A stretch of 64,000 bases of DNA from the NCBI GenBank assembly GCA_016125405.1, contig WGLW01000003.1, forward strand, positions 124,001-188,000. The letters run 5' to 3'. A program made the translations under genes and the position numbers. Shown here piece after piece: positions 9,572 to 17,996 of the stretch (the first letter of the stretch is position 1; each line of letters opens with the position of its first letter). This DNA comes from Alphaproteobacteria bacterium (GTDB lineage: Bacteria > Pseudomonadota > Alphaproteobacteria > Caulobacterales > Hyphomonadaceae). The notes under the pieces are model-generated. The model was not told the origin of the DNA and searched no databases. It saw nothing but the letters and a program-made list of their open reading frames with translations.

Positions 9572-10236
9572 ACCGGGGCCCCAGCCCTGACTGTATCGCC
9601 GAAAGTCTTATCGAACGCTCGCTTCAGCGCCACGTCCACGTCGTGCATCGGGATCAGCTGGCCGAGGTCGGCGAGGCTGGTGACGCCCAGTCCGTCCTCG
9701 GAGATTCCGCAGGGCGTGATGCCGCCGAAATGCTCGAGATCCGGCTCGACGTTGAGGCTGATGCCGTGGAACGACACCCAGTGTTTCAGGCGTACGCCGA
9801 TGGCCGCGATCTTGTCCTCGCGCATGGGGCCGCCCGGCCGCGTGCGATCGATCCACACGCCAACGCGCCCCGAGCGCCGTTCTCCCTTCAGGTTGAATTC
9901 GGCCAGGGTGTCGATGACCCATTGCTCGAGGCTGCAGACGAAGGACTTCACGTCGCGGCCACGTTTCGTGAGGTCCAGCATCACATAGGCCACGCGCTGG
10001 CCGGGGCCGTGATAGGTGAACTGCCCTCCGCGTCGTGTGTCGAAGACGGGAAATCGGGCGGGATCCAGCAGGTCTTCCGGCCGGGCGCTCGCGCCTTTCG
10101 TGTAGAGCGGTGGATGTTCCACCAGCCAGACGAGCTCATCCGCCTCGCCCGCCAGAATGGCCGCGACGCGGGCTTCCATGGCGGCGACCGCCTCTGGATA
10201 GCCCGTCAGCCCCTCTGAAATGGCCCATTCCGTCAT
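9568..10236 (-). CDS. lipB: lipoyl(octanoyl) transferase
   Basis: LipB moves octanoate from acyl carrier protein to the lipoyl domains of 2-oxoacid dehydrogenases and GcvH, the first step of lipoate synthesis. The 222-residue protein has the substrate-pocket motif [13 protein letters not shown], the catalytic Lys in [10 protein letters not shown] and the acyl-carrying Cys in [11 protein letters not shown]. Length is normal. It starts at ATG 10236, divergent from fliN; the 70-bp gap contains a GTTAAC site. LipA is not in the window. Identification is secure. Confidence 0.96.
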   Translation of the reverse strand: MTEWAISEGLTGYPEAVAAMEARVAAILAGEADELVWLVEHPPLYTKGASARPEDLLDPARFPVFDTRRGGQFTYHGPGQRVAYVMLDLTKRGRDVKSFVCSLEQWVIDTLAEFNLKGERRSGRVGVWIDRTRPGGPMREDKIAAIGVRLKHWVSFHGISLNVEPDLEHFGGITPCGISEDGLGVTSLADLGQLIPMHDVDVALKRAFDKTFGDTVRAGAPV

Positions 10237-10306
10237 CGGTTAACCTTCGGGCAATGCGAACAGGAGATCGTCGGCCCCTGTCGTGTGAGCATATCGGAGA
10301 CTGCGC

Positions 10307-10561
10307 GTGCAATCGCAACTGGCCGCCGTGGGGGTCGAAATCACCGTCCTTCTGGGCCGGTCGACCATGCCCATGCAACAGCTGCTGCGCATGGGCCGCG
10401 GCGCCGTCATCCAGCTCGATACGCAGGAAAACGACGAAGTGTGGGTGCTGGCCAACAATCACCCCATCGCCCGCGGCGAACTGGTTATCGAGGGCGACCG
10501 GATGTCGATTTCGATCACCCGGGCCGCCCAGGTCGCCGACTATTTCGCGACCGAGCAGTAG
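10307..10561 (+). CDS. fliN: FliN-like flagellar motor switch protein (single SpoA domain)
   Basis: FliN is part of the flagellar C-ring that switches rotation and docks the export machinery. This 84-residue protein is essentially one SpoA/FliN domain: VEITVLLGRSTMPMQQLLRMGRGAVIQL followed by NNHPIARGELVIEGDRMSISIT. The N-terminal extension found in most FliN (total 100-140 residues) is missing. The start is GTG at 10307; no good ATG exists in frame. No other flagellar gene is in the window, so it stands alone between lipB and tRNA-Leu. It could be the main FliN or an accessory paralogue. Confidence 0.82.
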   Translation: MQSQLAAVGVEITVLLGRSTMPMQQLLRMGRGAVIQLDTQENDEVWVLANNHPIARGELVIEGDRMSISITRAAQVADYFATEQ

Positions 10562-10658
10562 CCAGCTTATTCACAGGCTGGGTCCAGCCTGAATCGCTTG
10601 ATTTCCTGCCCTTCACAAACCAGTCCAACCATTATATGTCGCGGGCCTTGCCCGGCGT

Positions 10659-10743
10659 GCGGTCGTGGCGGAATTGGTAGACGCACTACCTTGAGGTGGT
10701 AGCGGGGCAACCCGTGGAAGTTCGAGTCTTCTCGACCGCACCA
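10659..10743 (+). tRNA. tRNA-Leu (anticodon GAG)
   Basis: A complete class II tRNA can be folded. The 7-bp acceptor stem pairs GCGGTCG (10659-10665) with CGACCGC (10733-10739). The anticodon stem CTACC/GGTAG encloses loop TTGAGGT with anticodon GAG at 10693-10695. A long variable arm (CGGGGCAACCCG) is typical of leucine tRNAs. The T arm has loop TTCGAGT. The discriminator A and the CCA end are encoded. It reads CUC and CUU codons. Confidence 0.97.
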
Positions 10744-10798
10744 GTCATTCAGGTCATCAACACGAGAGTACGCCGCTAGCGGGAAAGGGGAGGTCAGA

Positions 10799-12208
10799 AT
10801 GAATGACGCTCCCGAACACGATACGCCCGCAGGCGCCCCGGACAGCCAGCAGCCGGACATTCCGGGCGTCATCGCGCCCGCGATGATCGAGCAGTTCGAG
10901 GAAGCGGTCGAAAGCGGCGACCGCGATTTCCTCAAGCGCACGATCAGCGAGCTTCACCCCGCCGACGCCGCCGACCTGCTGGAGCATCTGCCGCTCGACG
11001 AATTCCGGCGCGCGATCAACCTCGTCGACGCCGACCTGCCGCCCGAAGCCGTGGCCGAGCTGGGCGAGGACACCCGTATCGCCGCCCTCGGAGAACTGAG
11101 CGACGACGGCATCGCCGCCATGGTCGAGAATCTGGAGTCGGACGACGCCAGCTTCCTGCTGAACGACCTGAGCGACGAACGCCGGACCCGCATCCTGGCG
11201 CGCATGCCGGCGACCGACCGGGCGGCGATCGAAAGCTCGCTCGCCTTTGACGAGGAGTCGGCCGGCCGCCTGATGCAGCGCGATTTCGTCGCGGCGCCGA
11301 TCTTCTGGACGGTTGGACAGGCGATCGACCATATGCGGACGGTCGATGACGACGACCTGCCGGACACCTTCTTCGATATCTACATTGTGGACCCAGGTTT
11401 CCGGCTTCAGGGCGCCGTGCCGGTCTCCACGCTGCTCCGTTCGACGCGCGAGACGCCGTTGAAGGATCTGATGAAGGAATCCCGGGTCAAGCTCACCACG
11501 GGGATGGACCAGGAAGAAGTCGCCTACCTGTTCCAGCAGTACAACCTTGCCTCCGCTCCCGTGGTCGACGAGGCGGGCCGGCTGACCGGCATGATCACCG
11601 TCGATGACGTCGTCGACGTTATCCAGGAAGAAGCCCAGGAAGACATGCTGGCCCTCTCGGGCGTCAGCGAATCCGGCGTCAACCAGAGCATTTTCTCGGC
11701 CGTCCGGGCGCGCGTGCCCTGGCTGGCGATCAATCTGTTTACCGCATTCATCGCCTCGACCGTGGTGTCGCTGTTCAGCAACGTGATCAACCACTTCGTT
11801 ACGCTGGCCTTCCTGATGCCGGTTGTGGCCGGCGTCAGCGGCAATTGCGGCTCGCAATCGCTCGCGGTGGCCGTGCGCGCGATCGCCGAGCGCGACATGG
11901 AAGGGTCGATGGTCATGCGCGCCATTCGGCGGGAAGCAGCGACCGCGCTGATTAACGGCCTGCTGATCGCCTGGAGTGCGGCGCTGGTGTCCCTGATCCT
12001 GTTCCACGCGCCCGTCATCAGCCTGGTTGTCGGGATGGCGATGACGTTAACCTTTACCTGGGCCGGCCTGATCGGCATCCTCGCCCCGCTGACGTTGAAG
12101 CGCCTGGGTCAGGACCCGGCTGTTTCCTCGTCCGTCTTCGTGCTCACGTCGATTGATATGATAAGCTTTTTTGTGTTTCTCGGCCTCTCCACGCTTATCC
12201 TTCTTTGA
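10799..12208 (+). CDS. mgtE: magnesium transporter MgtE
   Basis: MgtE is a Mg2+-gated Mg2+ channel of the inner membrane. The 469 residues run as the acidic MgtE_N superhelix (LHPADAADLLEHLPLDEFRRA and repeats, residues about 40-145), two CBS domains (about 150-270, with ASAPVVDEAGRLTGMITVDDVVDVI) and five C-terminal membrane helices containing the pore motif MPVVAGVSGNCGSQSLAV. All regions are full length. GGGGAGG precedes the ATG. The gene follows tRNA-Leu by 55 bases, too little for an M-box riboswitch, so control is probably through the protein itself. Confidence 0.95.
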   Translation: MNDAPEHDTPAGAPDSQQPDIPGVIAPAMIEQFEEAVESGDRDFLKRTISELHPADAADLLEHLPLDEFRRAINLVDADLPPEAVAELGEDTRIAALGELSDDGIAAMVENLESDDASFLLNDLSDERRTRILARMPATDRAAIESSLAFDEESAGRLMQRDFVAAPIFWTVGQAIDHMRTVDDDDLPDTFFDIYIVDPGFRLQGAVPVSTLLRSTRETPLKDLMKESRVKLTTGMDQEEVAYLFQQYNLASAPVVDEAGRLTGMITVDDVVDVIQEEAQEDMLALSGVSESGVNQSIFSAVRARVPWLAINLFTAFIASTVVSLFSNVINHFVTLAFLMPVVAGVSGNCGSQSLAVAVRAIAERDMEGSMVMRAIRREAATALINGLLIAWSAALVSLILFHAPVISLVVGMAMTLTFTWAGLIGILAPLTLKRLGQDPAVSSSVFVLTSIDMISFFVFLGLSTLILL

Positions 12209-12292
12209 CGCAGCGTCTTCCTGGAAAGGGTAAACTGGCTTCCGGTTTGCACCGGACAAGCGAAGTCATCGGGGGATGTCTCGGTTCGGGCC

Positions 12293-13552
12293 ATGGTGAT
12301 GTCAGGACGATTGCGCACGTCGCGGGCCGGCCTTGAGCTCATCAAGAGCTTTGAAGGGTTCCGGGAGGCCGCCGCCCGTCTGCCCGACGGACGCTGGACG
12401 ATTGGCTATGGCCATGTCCGCTCCGCGCGGGAAGGCGTGACCATTTCGGAGCAGGATGCCGAAGATCTGCTGCGCTACGATCTCCAGGGTGTGGAAGAAG
12501 CGATCGAGTCGCTGGTCTATGCACCGCTCAACGCCAACCAGTTCGATGCGCTGGCCTCGCTGGTTTTCAACATCTCGCCCGGCCAGTTCAAGGATTCCGA
12601 ACTCCTCCGCCGTCTCAACGCGGGTGAATACATCAGCGCCGCCAGCGCCTTCGATTCCTGGCGCAAGGCGCGTGTGAACGGGAGCGTGATCGTGGTCGAC
12701 GCCCTTGTACGACGCCGGACGATGGAAAAAGCGATGTTCCTGGAGCCGCCGGATGGCCGTCCGGCCGCCCCGACGCCGCTGGTGACGCCCGAGGTCGATA
12801 TTGTCGCGCTGGCCCAGGCGCCGCGCGAAGCCCCCGTGGAGGTGTCTGCGCCGCTGGCGCGCGGTCCTGCGACTGCGGCGGCCCGTCCCGCTGCGCGTCC
12901 GTCGTCCGCCGCAAACGACGATTCCTCCGTTTCCGAAATCAGGAAGGCCATCGGAAACCTGATCAGCAAGCCTGCTCCGGCCACCGAACCTGCATCCGTT
13001 CCGCCCGCAACTCCGGAAGACGCCTCGAAAGTCGTCGCCGCGCGCATCGCACGAATCCTCGAGCGGGCCGAAAAATCGGTTGAAACCTTTGTTCAGGGAA
13101 GCGCGCCGCCCGCCGCGGCCGCCGCCACGGTTCGCGAGATTCCCGAAGACCTGCCGGACTTCGACGTCCCGGTGGCCGCCGGTCCCCGCCCGCGCATCTT
13201 CATTGACGACACCGAGGTGTTCGACCCCGGTCGCGATCCCGCCGAATTGTTTGCTGAGGGCGAGGCTCTTGAGCGGGCCGTGAATGGCGGACGCAAGCCG
13301 CTGGGCGCTGTCTCGGCCGCCAAATCCGGCGCCGGTGCAGCAGCGTGGTTCCCGCGGATGGCCCCGTGGATCGCGATCCTGGTTCTTTCCGTTCTGGGCG
13401 TTGCGATTGGGTTGGTGGACAGTTTCCGCGACGTCGGCGCTGATGTCGCGCATCGCGTCAATGCGTCCACCACCGTTCTTGCGGTATCCGGCCTGATGTT
13501 GATCATGAGCATCTATTTCCTGACCACACGGTCCATGGACCACGAACGCTAG
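12293..13552 (+). CDS. phage-type lysozyme (GH24) with membrane-anchored C terminus
   Basis: The first 150 or so residues form a T4-type lysozyme: ELIKSFEGFREAAARLPDGRWTIGYGH contains the catalytic Glu and the downstream Asp/Thr positions, followed by NANQFDALASLVFNISPGQFKDSELLRRLN. A Pro/Ala-rich, low-complexity stretch of about 190 residues follows. Two membrane segments then end the protein (WIAILVLSVLGVAIGLV and TTVLAVSGLMLIMSIYFL). The total of 419 residues is far longer than phage lysozymes (about 165). No phage genes surround it, so this is a chromosomal envelope enzyme, probably for peptidoglycan turnover. ATG 12299 is an alternative start. How the catalytic domain reaches the wall without an obvious signal peptide is unclear. 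Confidence 0.85.
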   Translation: MVMSGRLRTSRAGLELIKSFEGFREAAARLPDGRWTIGYGHVRSAREGVTISEQDAEDLLRYDLQGVEEAIESLVYAPLNANQFDALASLVFNISPGQFKDSELLRRLNAGEYISAASAFDSWRKARVNGSVIVVDALVRRRTMEKAMFLEPPDGRPAAPTPLVTPEVDIVALAQAPREAPVEVSAPLARGPATAAARPAARPSSAANDDSSVSEIRKAIGNLISKPAPATEPASVPPATPEDASKVVAARIARILERAEKSVETFVQGSAPPAAAAATVREIPEDLPDFDVPVAAGPRPRIFIDDTEVFDPGRDPAELFAEGEALERAVNGGRKPLGAVSAAKSGAGAAAWFPRMAPWIAILVLSVLGVAIGLVDSFRDVGADVAHRVNASTTVLAVSGLMLIMSIYFLTTRSMDHER

Positions 13553-13594
13553 GGCGGCGCACGCCCCTGTGGACCTCCTGCCGCCCGCCCTGAT

Positions 13595-14779
13595 ATGCCT
13601 CGGGGCATGATCCCAAACTCGCTCCGCACCCTCGATTTTGATCTTGGCGAAACCGCCGACATGATCCGCGACACCGTGCGATCGTTTTCCGACGACCGCA
13701 TCGCTCCGATCGCCGCCGAGATCGACCGCACCGATGAATTCCCCCGCCACCTCTGGCCAGAGATGGGCGCGCTGGGCCTGCTCGGCATCACGGTCGAGGA
13801 GGAATGGGGCGGGGCCGGGCTTGGCTATCTCGAGCATGCCGTCGCCATGGAGGAGATCAGCCGGGCGTCCGCCTCGGTGGGGCTCTCCTACGGCGCACAC
13901 TCGAATCTCTGCGTCAACCAGATGCGGCGCTGGGGCACGGACGACCAGAAGAAGCGCTATCTCGGCAAGCTGATTTCGGGCGAACATCTCGGCTCGCTGG
14001 CGATGTCTGAGCCGGGCGCGGGATCGGACGTGGTGTCGATGAAGCTCCGGGCCGACAAGCGCGGATCGAGCTATATCCTCAACGGCTCGAAGATGTGGAT
14101 CACCAACGGCCCGTCGGCGGATACGCTGATCGTCTACGCCAAGACCGAACCGGCCAAGAATTCCCGCGGCATTTCAGCCTTCATCATCGAGAAAGACTTC
14201 AAGGGATTTTCCGTGGCGCAGAAGCTCGACAAGCTGGGCATGCGCGGATCGGAAACCGGCGAGCTGGTGTTCCAGGACTGCGAGGTGCCGGAGGAAAACC
14301 TCATCGGCCCTGTCAATGGCGGTGTTGAGGTGCTGATGTCCGGCCTGGACTATGAACGCACGGTTCTGGCCGCCGGGTCGACCGGCATCATGCAGGCCTG
14401 CCTCGACGTGGTTCTTCCATACATTCACGACCGCAAGCAGTTCGGGAAATCGATCGGCGAGTTCCAGCTCATCCAGGGCAAGGTGGCCGACATGTACGTG
14501 AAGATGAATGCGGCGAAGGCCTATGTGTACACGGTCGCCAAAGCCTGCGACGCGGGTCGCAGCTCGCGCAAGGACGCGGCCGGCGCCATTCTCTACGCGG
14601 CCGAAACGGCAACGCAGCTTGCCCTCGACGCCATCCAGATTCTCGGCGGCAACGGCTACATCAACGACTATCCCACTGGTCGCCTGCTGCGCGACGCCAA
14701 GCTATACGAGATCGGCGCCGGAACGTCGGAGATCCGCCGCTGGTTGATCGGCCGGGAGCTGTTCGAGGAAACGGCCTGA
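13595..14779 (+). CDS. liuA: isovaleryl-CoA dehydrogenase
   Basis: This FAD enzyme oxidises isovaleryl-CoA to 3-methylcrotonyl-CoA in leucine and isovalerate breakdown. The 394 residues show the acyl-CoA dehydrogenase signatures [14 protein letters not shown] and [32 protein letters not shown] (quoted in part). The base Glu lies in [11 protein letters not shown] (Glu254), the position that marks isovaleryl-CoA dehydrogenases; medium- and short-chain enzymes have it near the C terminus. ATG 13607 is an alternative start. It belongs with the methylcrotonyl-CoA carboxylase genes at 20.0 and 26.2 kb but is separated from them by three opposite-strand genes. It ends four bases from the convergent permease gene. 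Confidence 0.93.
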   Translation: MPRGMIPNSLRTLDFDLGETADMIRDTVRSFSDDRIAPIAAEIDRTDEFPRHLWPEMGALGLLGITVEEEWGGAGLGYLEHAVAMEEISRASASVGLSYGAHSNLCVNQMRRWGTDDQKKRYLGKLISGEHLGSLAMSEPGAGSDVVSMKLRADKRGSSYILNGSKMWITNGPSADTLIVYAKTEPAKNSRGISAFIIEKDFKGFSVAQKLDKLGMRGSETGELVFQDCEVPEENLIGPVNGGVEVLMSGLDYERTVLAAGSTGIMQACLDVVLPYIHDRKQFGKSIGEFQLIQGKVADMYVKMNAAKAYVYTVAKACDAGRSSRKDAAGAILYAAETATQLALDAIQILGGNGYINDYPTGRLLRDAKLYEIGAGTSEIRRWLIGRELFEETA

Positions 14780-14783
14780 GACG

Positions 14784-16592
14784 TTAGAGGCCGTACTTGC
14801 CCACCAGCAGCAGCGACAGCGTGATCACCATCAGGATCACCAGCGGCAAACCGGCGCGCACAAAATCCCTGAACTGATAGCCACCTGCCGACATGATCAG
14901 GATGTTGGTCTGGTAGGCGACAGGCGTTGCGTAGCAGAGGTTGCACCCGAACAGAACGGCGAGAACCATGGGCTCGGGCGGCACGCCGAGCTGGTGGGCG
15001 ACGCTGACTGCGATGGGCGCGCCGACTGCGGCGGCGGCCGTGTTTGACGAGAAATTGGTGATCAGCGCCGCGAACGACATGATCGCAGCCAGGGCGACGG
15101 CTGGCGGAAAAGGCTGGAGCAGGGCAGACAGCCCGCCGCCCAGCCAGGCCGCGGCGCCTGTGTCGAGCAGCGTACGTCCGAGCGCGATACTCGCCGCGAC
15201 CAGCACGATTACCTGGCTGCTCAGCGCCCGGCCGATACGGTCAAAGCGCACGCAGCCGGTGACGATCATCGCAATCGTCCCGGCCAGCGAGGCGACGGCG
15301 ATGGGAACGATCCGGAGTGCCGCCGTCGCCACGACGGCGCCGGCGATCAGCAGGGCGGCAGGGGCAAGGGCGTTGCGCGGCATCTCCGAAGCGCCTTCCA
15401 GAACCATGGCGCCGGCGGTCAGCTGAAGCGTCTTCAGGCGTTCCGGCGGTCCCTGGATCAACAGGACGTCGCCGACCTCAAGGCGCTCGTCGGCAGTGTC
15501 GAGCACGCCGTGGTGGAAGGTGCGGTCTGGACGGTAAAGACCGATGACGACGGCGCCGTACTTCTCGGCGATCTGCGCGGAACGGATGGTCTGTCCGACG
15601 AGGCTGGAGTCCGCGCCGATAACGACCTCCGCGATGATCTGGTCATCGCCGGAATCGGGCCGCACCGCCCTCAGGGCGAACCGGTTGGCGAGCGCGGTCT
15701 TGGTCCGGGCGGCGGCGTCGCGCAGGTCGTTGGCCGAGCCTTCGATGTGGATGACGTCCGATGGCTGGAGCGTGAAGGTGGGGTCGGGCCGCCGGATGCG
15801 GGCATATCCGCGCGTGACGCCGAACGCCTCCGCGCCGTCGCCGATGCGCGTGCGCAGCTCCTGCATCGTCATGCCCGCCACGACGGAACTCGTGTCGACA
15901 TAAAGCGAGCCGGAGAACTTGCGGGGAAATTCGGTGGCCACCGAACTGTGGGCCGGCAGCAACCGGGGCATCACCAGCCACAGATAGGGGAGCGCGACGG
16001 CCCCGGCCGCCAGGGCGACATCCGCGAAGTCGAAGACCCCGAAATGCTTCATCCCCAGCTCGCTGGCGAGGGAGACGACCAGAAGGTTGGTCGAGGTTCC
16101 GATCGTCGTCGCCATGCCGCCGATGAGGATGGCGAAATTGACCGGCATCAGCGCCCGCGACGCCGGATAGTTTGTCCGGCTGGTGACGTTGAGCAGGATC
16201 GGCAGGGTCAGCACGAGCACCGGCGTGTCGTTGACCACCATGCTCATGGCCGCCCCGATCAGGATCGAGCACAGGAGGCCAAGCAGGGTGCTCCGGCTCC
16301 ACAGGCTGACCATCAGCCGGGACGCCGGCTCGAGGGCCCCCGTGGAGACAAGGCCCCGCCCGATAATCATCAAGCTGCAGATGGTAATGACCGCTTCGTG
16401 GCCGAAACCGCCGAACGCGATCTCCATGCCGGTATGGGTGTTCGCCCCGTCGAGAGGGAAGAAATAGAAGCCAAGCGCGATCACGCCGATGACGACAAGA
16501 CATATCACCTCGACGCGCAGACGGCCCTGGGCGAACAGGATGAATGTGACGATCGTCAGCAGGAGCGCTGCGGCTGCATGCGGGGGCGGCAT
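14784..16592 (-). CDS. SLC13 family permease with two RCK_C (TrkA-C) domains
   Basis: This 602-residue inner-membrane protein belongs to the SLC13/DASS group that transports anions such as sulfate or dicarboxylates. Repeated family motifs are NDTPVLVLTLPI in the first membrane half and ITNFSSNTAAAAVGAPIA in the second. Between them lie two soluble TrkA-C-like domains, roughly residues 200-270 and 300-375, which typically bind regulatory nucleotides. Membrane-RCK_C-RCK_C-membrane order is usual for this subfamily. The start at 16592 is preceded by GGAG; the frame is open further upstream but looks non-coding. The substrate is unknown. Confidence 0.88.
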   Translation of the reverse strand: MPPPHAAAALLLTIVTFILFAQGRLRVEVICLVVIGVIALGFYFFPLDGANTHTGMEIAFGGFGHEAVITICSLMIIGRGLVSTGALEPASRLMVSLWSRSTLLGLLCSILIGAAMSMVVNDTPVLVLTLPILLNVTSRTNYPASRALMPVNFAILIGGMATTIGTSTNLLVVSLASELGMKHFGVFDFADVALAAGAVALPYLWLVMPRLLPAHSSVATEFPRKFSGSLYVDTSSVVAGMTMQELRTRIGDGAEAFGVTRGYARIRRPDPTFTLQPSDVIHIEGSANDLRDAAARTKTALANRFALRAVRPDSGDDQIIAEVVIGADSSLVGQTIRSAQIAEKYGAVVIGLYRPDRTFHHGVLDTADERLEVGDVLLIQGPPERLKTLQLTAGAMVLEGASEMPRNALAPAALLIAGAVVATAALRIVPIAVASLAGTIAMIVTGCVRFDRIGRALSSQVIVLVAASIALGRTLLDTGAAAWLGGGLSALLQPFPPAVALAAIMSFAALITNFSSNTAAAAVGAPIAVSVAHQLGVPPEPMVLAVLFGCNLCYATPVAYQTNILIMSAGGYQFRDFVRAGLPLVILMVITLSLLLVGKYGL

Positions 16593-16791
16593 GGTCTGCT
16601 CCGGCTGGCGAATCTGGCTCCAGCGCCCCCAGTCCGGCGCAGCGGCATTCTTATGACAGGGCGGATAAAAGCCGAACCCCCGAATTTTTATAGGAGTTAT
16701 TCCGCAGTCGGCCTGCGGCGAGCGGCGCACACGCGCAACGCCGCCACTCGCGCGGCGGGCGCTCCATAATTCACCGATTTTACAGACGGCT

Positions 16792-16819
16792 ACGACGACC
16801 GGCCTGGGCCGGTCGTCGT
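16792..16819 (-). terminator. perfect hairpin, terminator-like
   Basis: The arm ACGACGACCGGCC (16792-16804) is repeated exactly inverted at 16807-16819, giving a stem of about 12 bp with a tight loop. It lies nine bases downstream of the stop codon of the small minus-strand frame at 16828-16953 and about 200 bases upstream of the permease start. No T tract follows on either strand, so it may block read-through, act as a Rho-assisted end or only protect a 3' end. Confidence 0.45.
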
Positions 16820-16827
16820 GGAAGAGC

Positions 16828-16953
16828 CTATCTGGAGAGGACTGCTGCGGCAGGCGCCGCATCCGTCAGCAGGGGAGAGCTGGGATGCAGGGCCTGGATG
16901 GACAGCAAAACGAGCGCGAGCCCGAAGGCGACGAGGGAAAGGCGTTTAGGCAT
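16828..16953 (-). CDS. putative 41-residue membrane or exported peptide
   Basis: A short frame encodes MPKRLSLVAFGLALVLLS followed by a small Ser/Pro/Ala-rich tail. The basic start and single hydrophobic stretch would fit a signal peptide or a one-pass small membrane protein. Support comes from the perfect hairpin placed just after its stop codon, as if it were an independent transcript. Against it, no Shine-Dalgarno is visible (the start follows CCTCCCC), although an A9 tract lies 15-23 bases upstream. The rest of the interval from 16593 to 17089 holds nothing else I can support. Confidence 0.35.
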   Translation of the reverse strand: MPKRLSLVAFGLALVLLSIQALHPSSPLLTDAAPAAAVLSR

Positions 16954-17089
16954 GGGGAGGCCGTATTCTTTTTTTTTGTGTTTCGCCGGGCTTGTGCCCG
17001 TGTCGATGTGACGGACAGATAAGGCCGCCGCCCCTGCGCCGGAAGGTCCGGGCAAGGCGCTTTGCCATGAGTTTTTTCTCATTCCTGCC

Positions 17090-17935
17090 TCAACTCGCCG
17101 TCGCGGTGACAACCCAGACGGCCCCGTTTGCCGAAACACTGCCGTCGGGCGCGGCAAGTTTCGCCAGCGCCGTTTCCATGCCCGCGATCGCCTGCGGGAG
17201 GGAGGCTTCGCCAACGTCGCGGATCAACCGGCCCACCGGGCCAAACCGCGCGGCGTTCTCCGCCGCCGTCCGCGGGGTGTCGCCAATCTGGACGGCGGCG
17301 TCGAAGGGCTGGATGGCGATATGGCGGAACCCCGCGCCGGAAAGAATGCCGTTCAGCCGGTCCTTGTCGGCGAAGGCGAAGGGCCCGGGAGCGTTCGGGT
17401 CCGATGGAGGCGGGGTCACGCCCAGGGCCTGACGTGCGGCGACCAGCGGCGCCATCGCCCACGGGTTTTCCCGCGGGTGGCGCCAGCAGCAGAAGGCGAT
17501 GCGGCCGGAGGGCCTGAGGGCGCCGCGCAAATGGTGAAAGGCGTTCAGGGGATGGACGAAAAACATGACGCCGAAGCGCGAGAAGATCAGGTCCCGTTCC
17601 TCCGGCAACTCCGTCTCGGACGCATCGCCCTCGCGGAAGGAGACATGGCTGAGAGTGGCGCCCGCCAGCCGCCGCCTCGCCACCTCCAGCATGGGCCGCG
17701 AAACATCGACGCCCAGCACTTCGCCCTCGGCCCCGACAGCCCGCGCAAGGGCGAGCGCCGTGTCGCCGCATCCGCACCCGACATCGATAACGCGCTCACC
17801 GGGCGCCGGTTTGGCCGCCTTAAGGGCCGCCTCGCCAAACGGGCCGGTCATTCGGTCAAGGTCGGGCTGCAAGTCCGCCCAGCGCCGTCCGAGGGCGCCG
17901 TTCCATTCCTTGATCTGTTCCGAATTGTCGCTCAT
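17090..17935 (-). CDS. class I SAM-dependent methyltransferase
   Basis: The 281-residue protein has the SAM-binding motif I VIDVGCGCGDTALALA near residue 50, motif II-like VLGVDVSRPMLEVAR and a Met-rich substrate-side segment FSRFGVMFFVHPLNAFHHL, as in the UbiE/Methyltransf_11 families. It therefore methylates a small molecule or lipid in the cytosol, but the acceptor is unknown. GGAGGA precedes the ATG. It is followed in the same direction only by the 41-residue frame and the permease gene; the patatin gene lies 61 bases upstream on the same strand. Confidence 0.88.
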   Translation of the reverse strand: MSDNSEQIKEWNGALGRRWADLQPDLDRMTGPFGEAALKAAKPAPGERVIDVGCGCGDTALALARAVGAEGEVLGVDVSRPMLEVARRRLAGATLSHVSFREGDASETELPEERDLIFSRFGVMFFVHPLNAFHHLRGALRPSGRIAFCCWRHPRENPWAMAPLVAARQALGVTPPPSDPNAPGPFAFADKDRLNGILSGAGFRHIAIQPFDAAVQIGDTPRTAAENAARFGPVGRLIRDVGEASLPQAIAGMETALAKLAAPDGSVSANGAVWVVTATAS

Positions 17936-17996
17936 CGCCGCATTCCTCCAGCGCAGGGGGAAAGGCTAGGCTTCGCAGCGGGAAAGTCGAGACGAG

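Noticed and set aside
10744-10798. M-box Mg2+ riboswitch in front of mgtE
   Set aside because: Only 55 bases separate the tRNA end from mgtE, much less than the roughly 160 bases an M-box needs.
12293-13552. Prophage remnant suggested by a phage-type lysozyme
   Set aside because: No integrase, holin, structural genes or attachment sites nearby; the protein has a chromosomal-type membrane tail.
12302-13987. Long minus-strand open frame (561 codons) opposite the lysozyme and liuA
   Set aside because: It is antisense to two clear genes; its product is Arg/Gly/His-rich with no recognisable domain. High GC content leaves long antisense frames open.
15510-16769. 419-codon plus-strand frame opposite the SLC13 permease
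   Set aside because: Antisense shadow; hydrophilic Arg/Gly/Asp-rich product without homology that I recognise.
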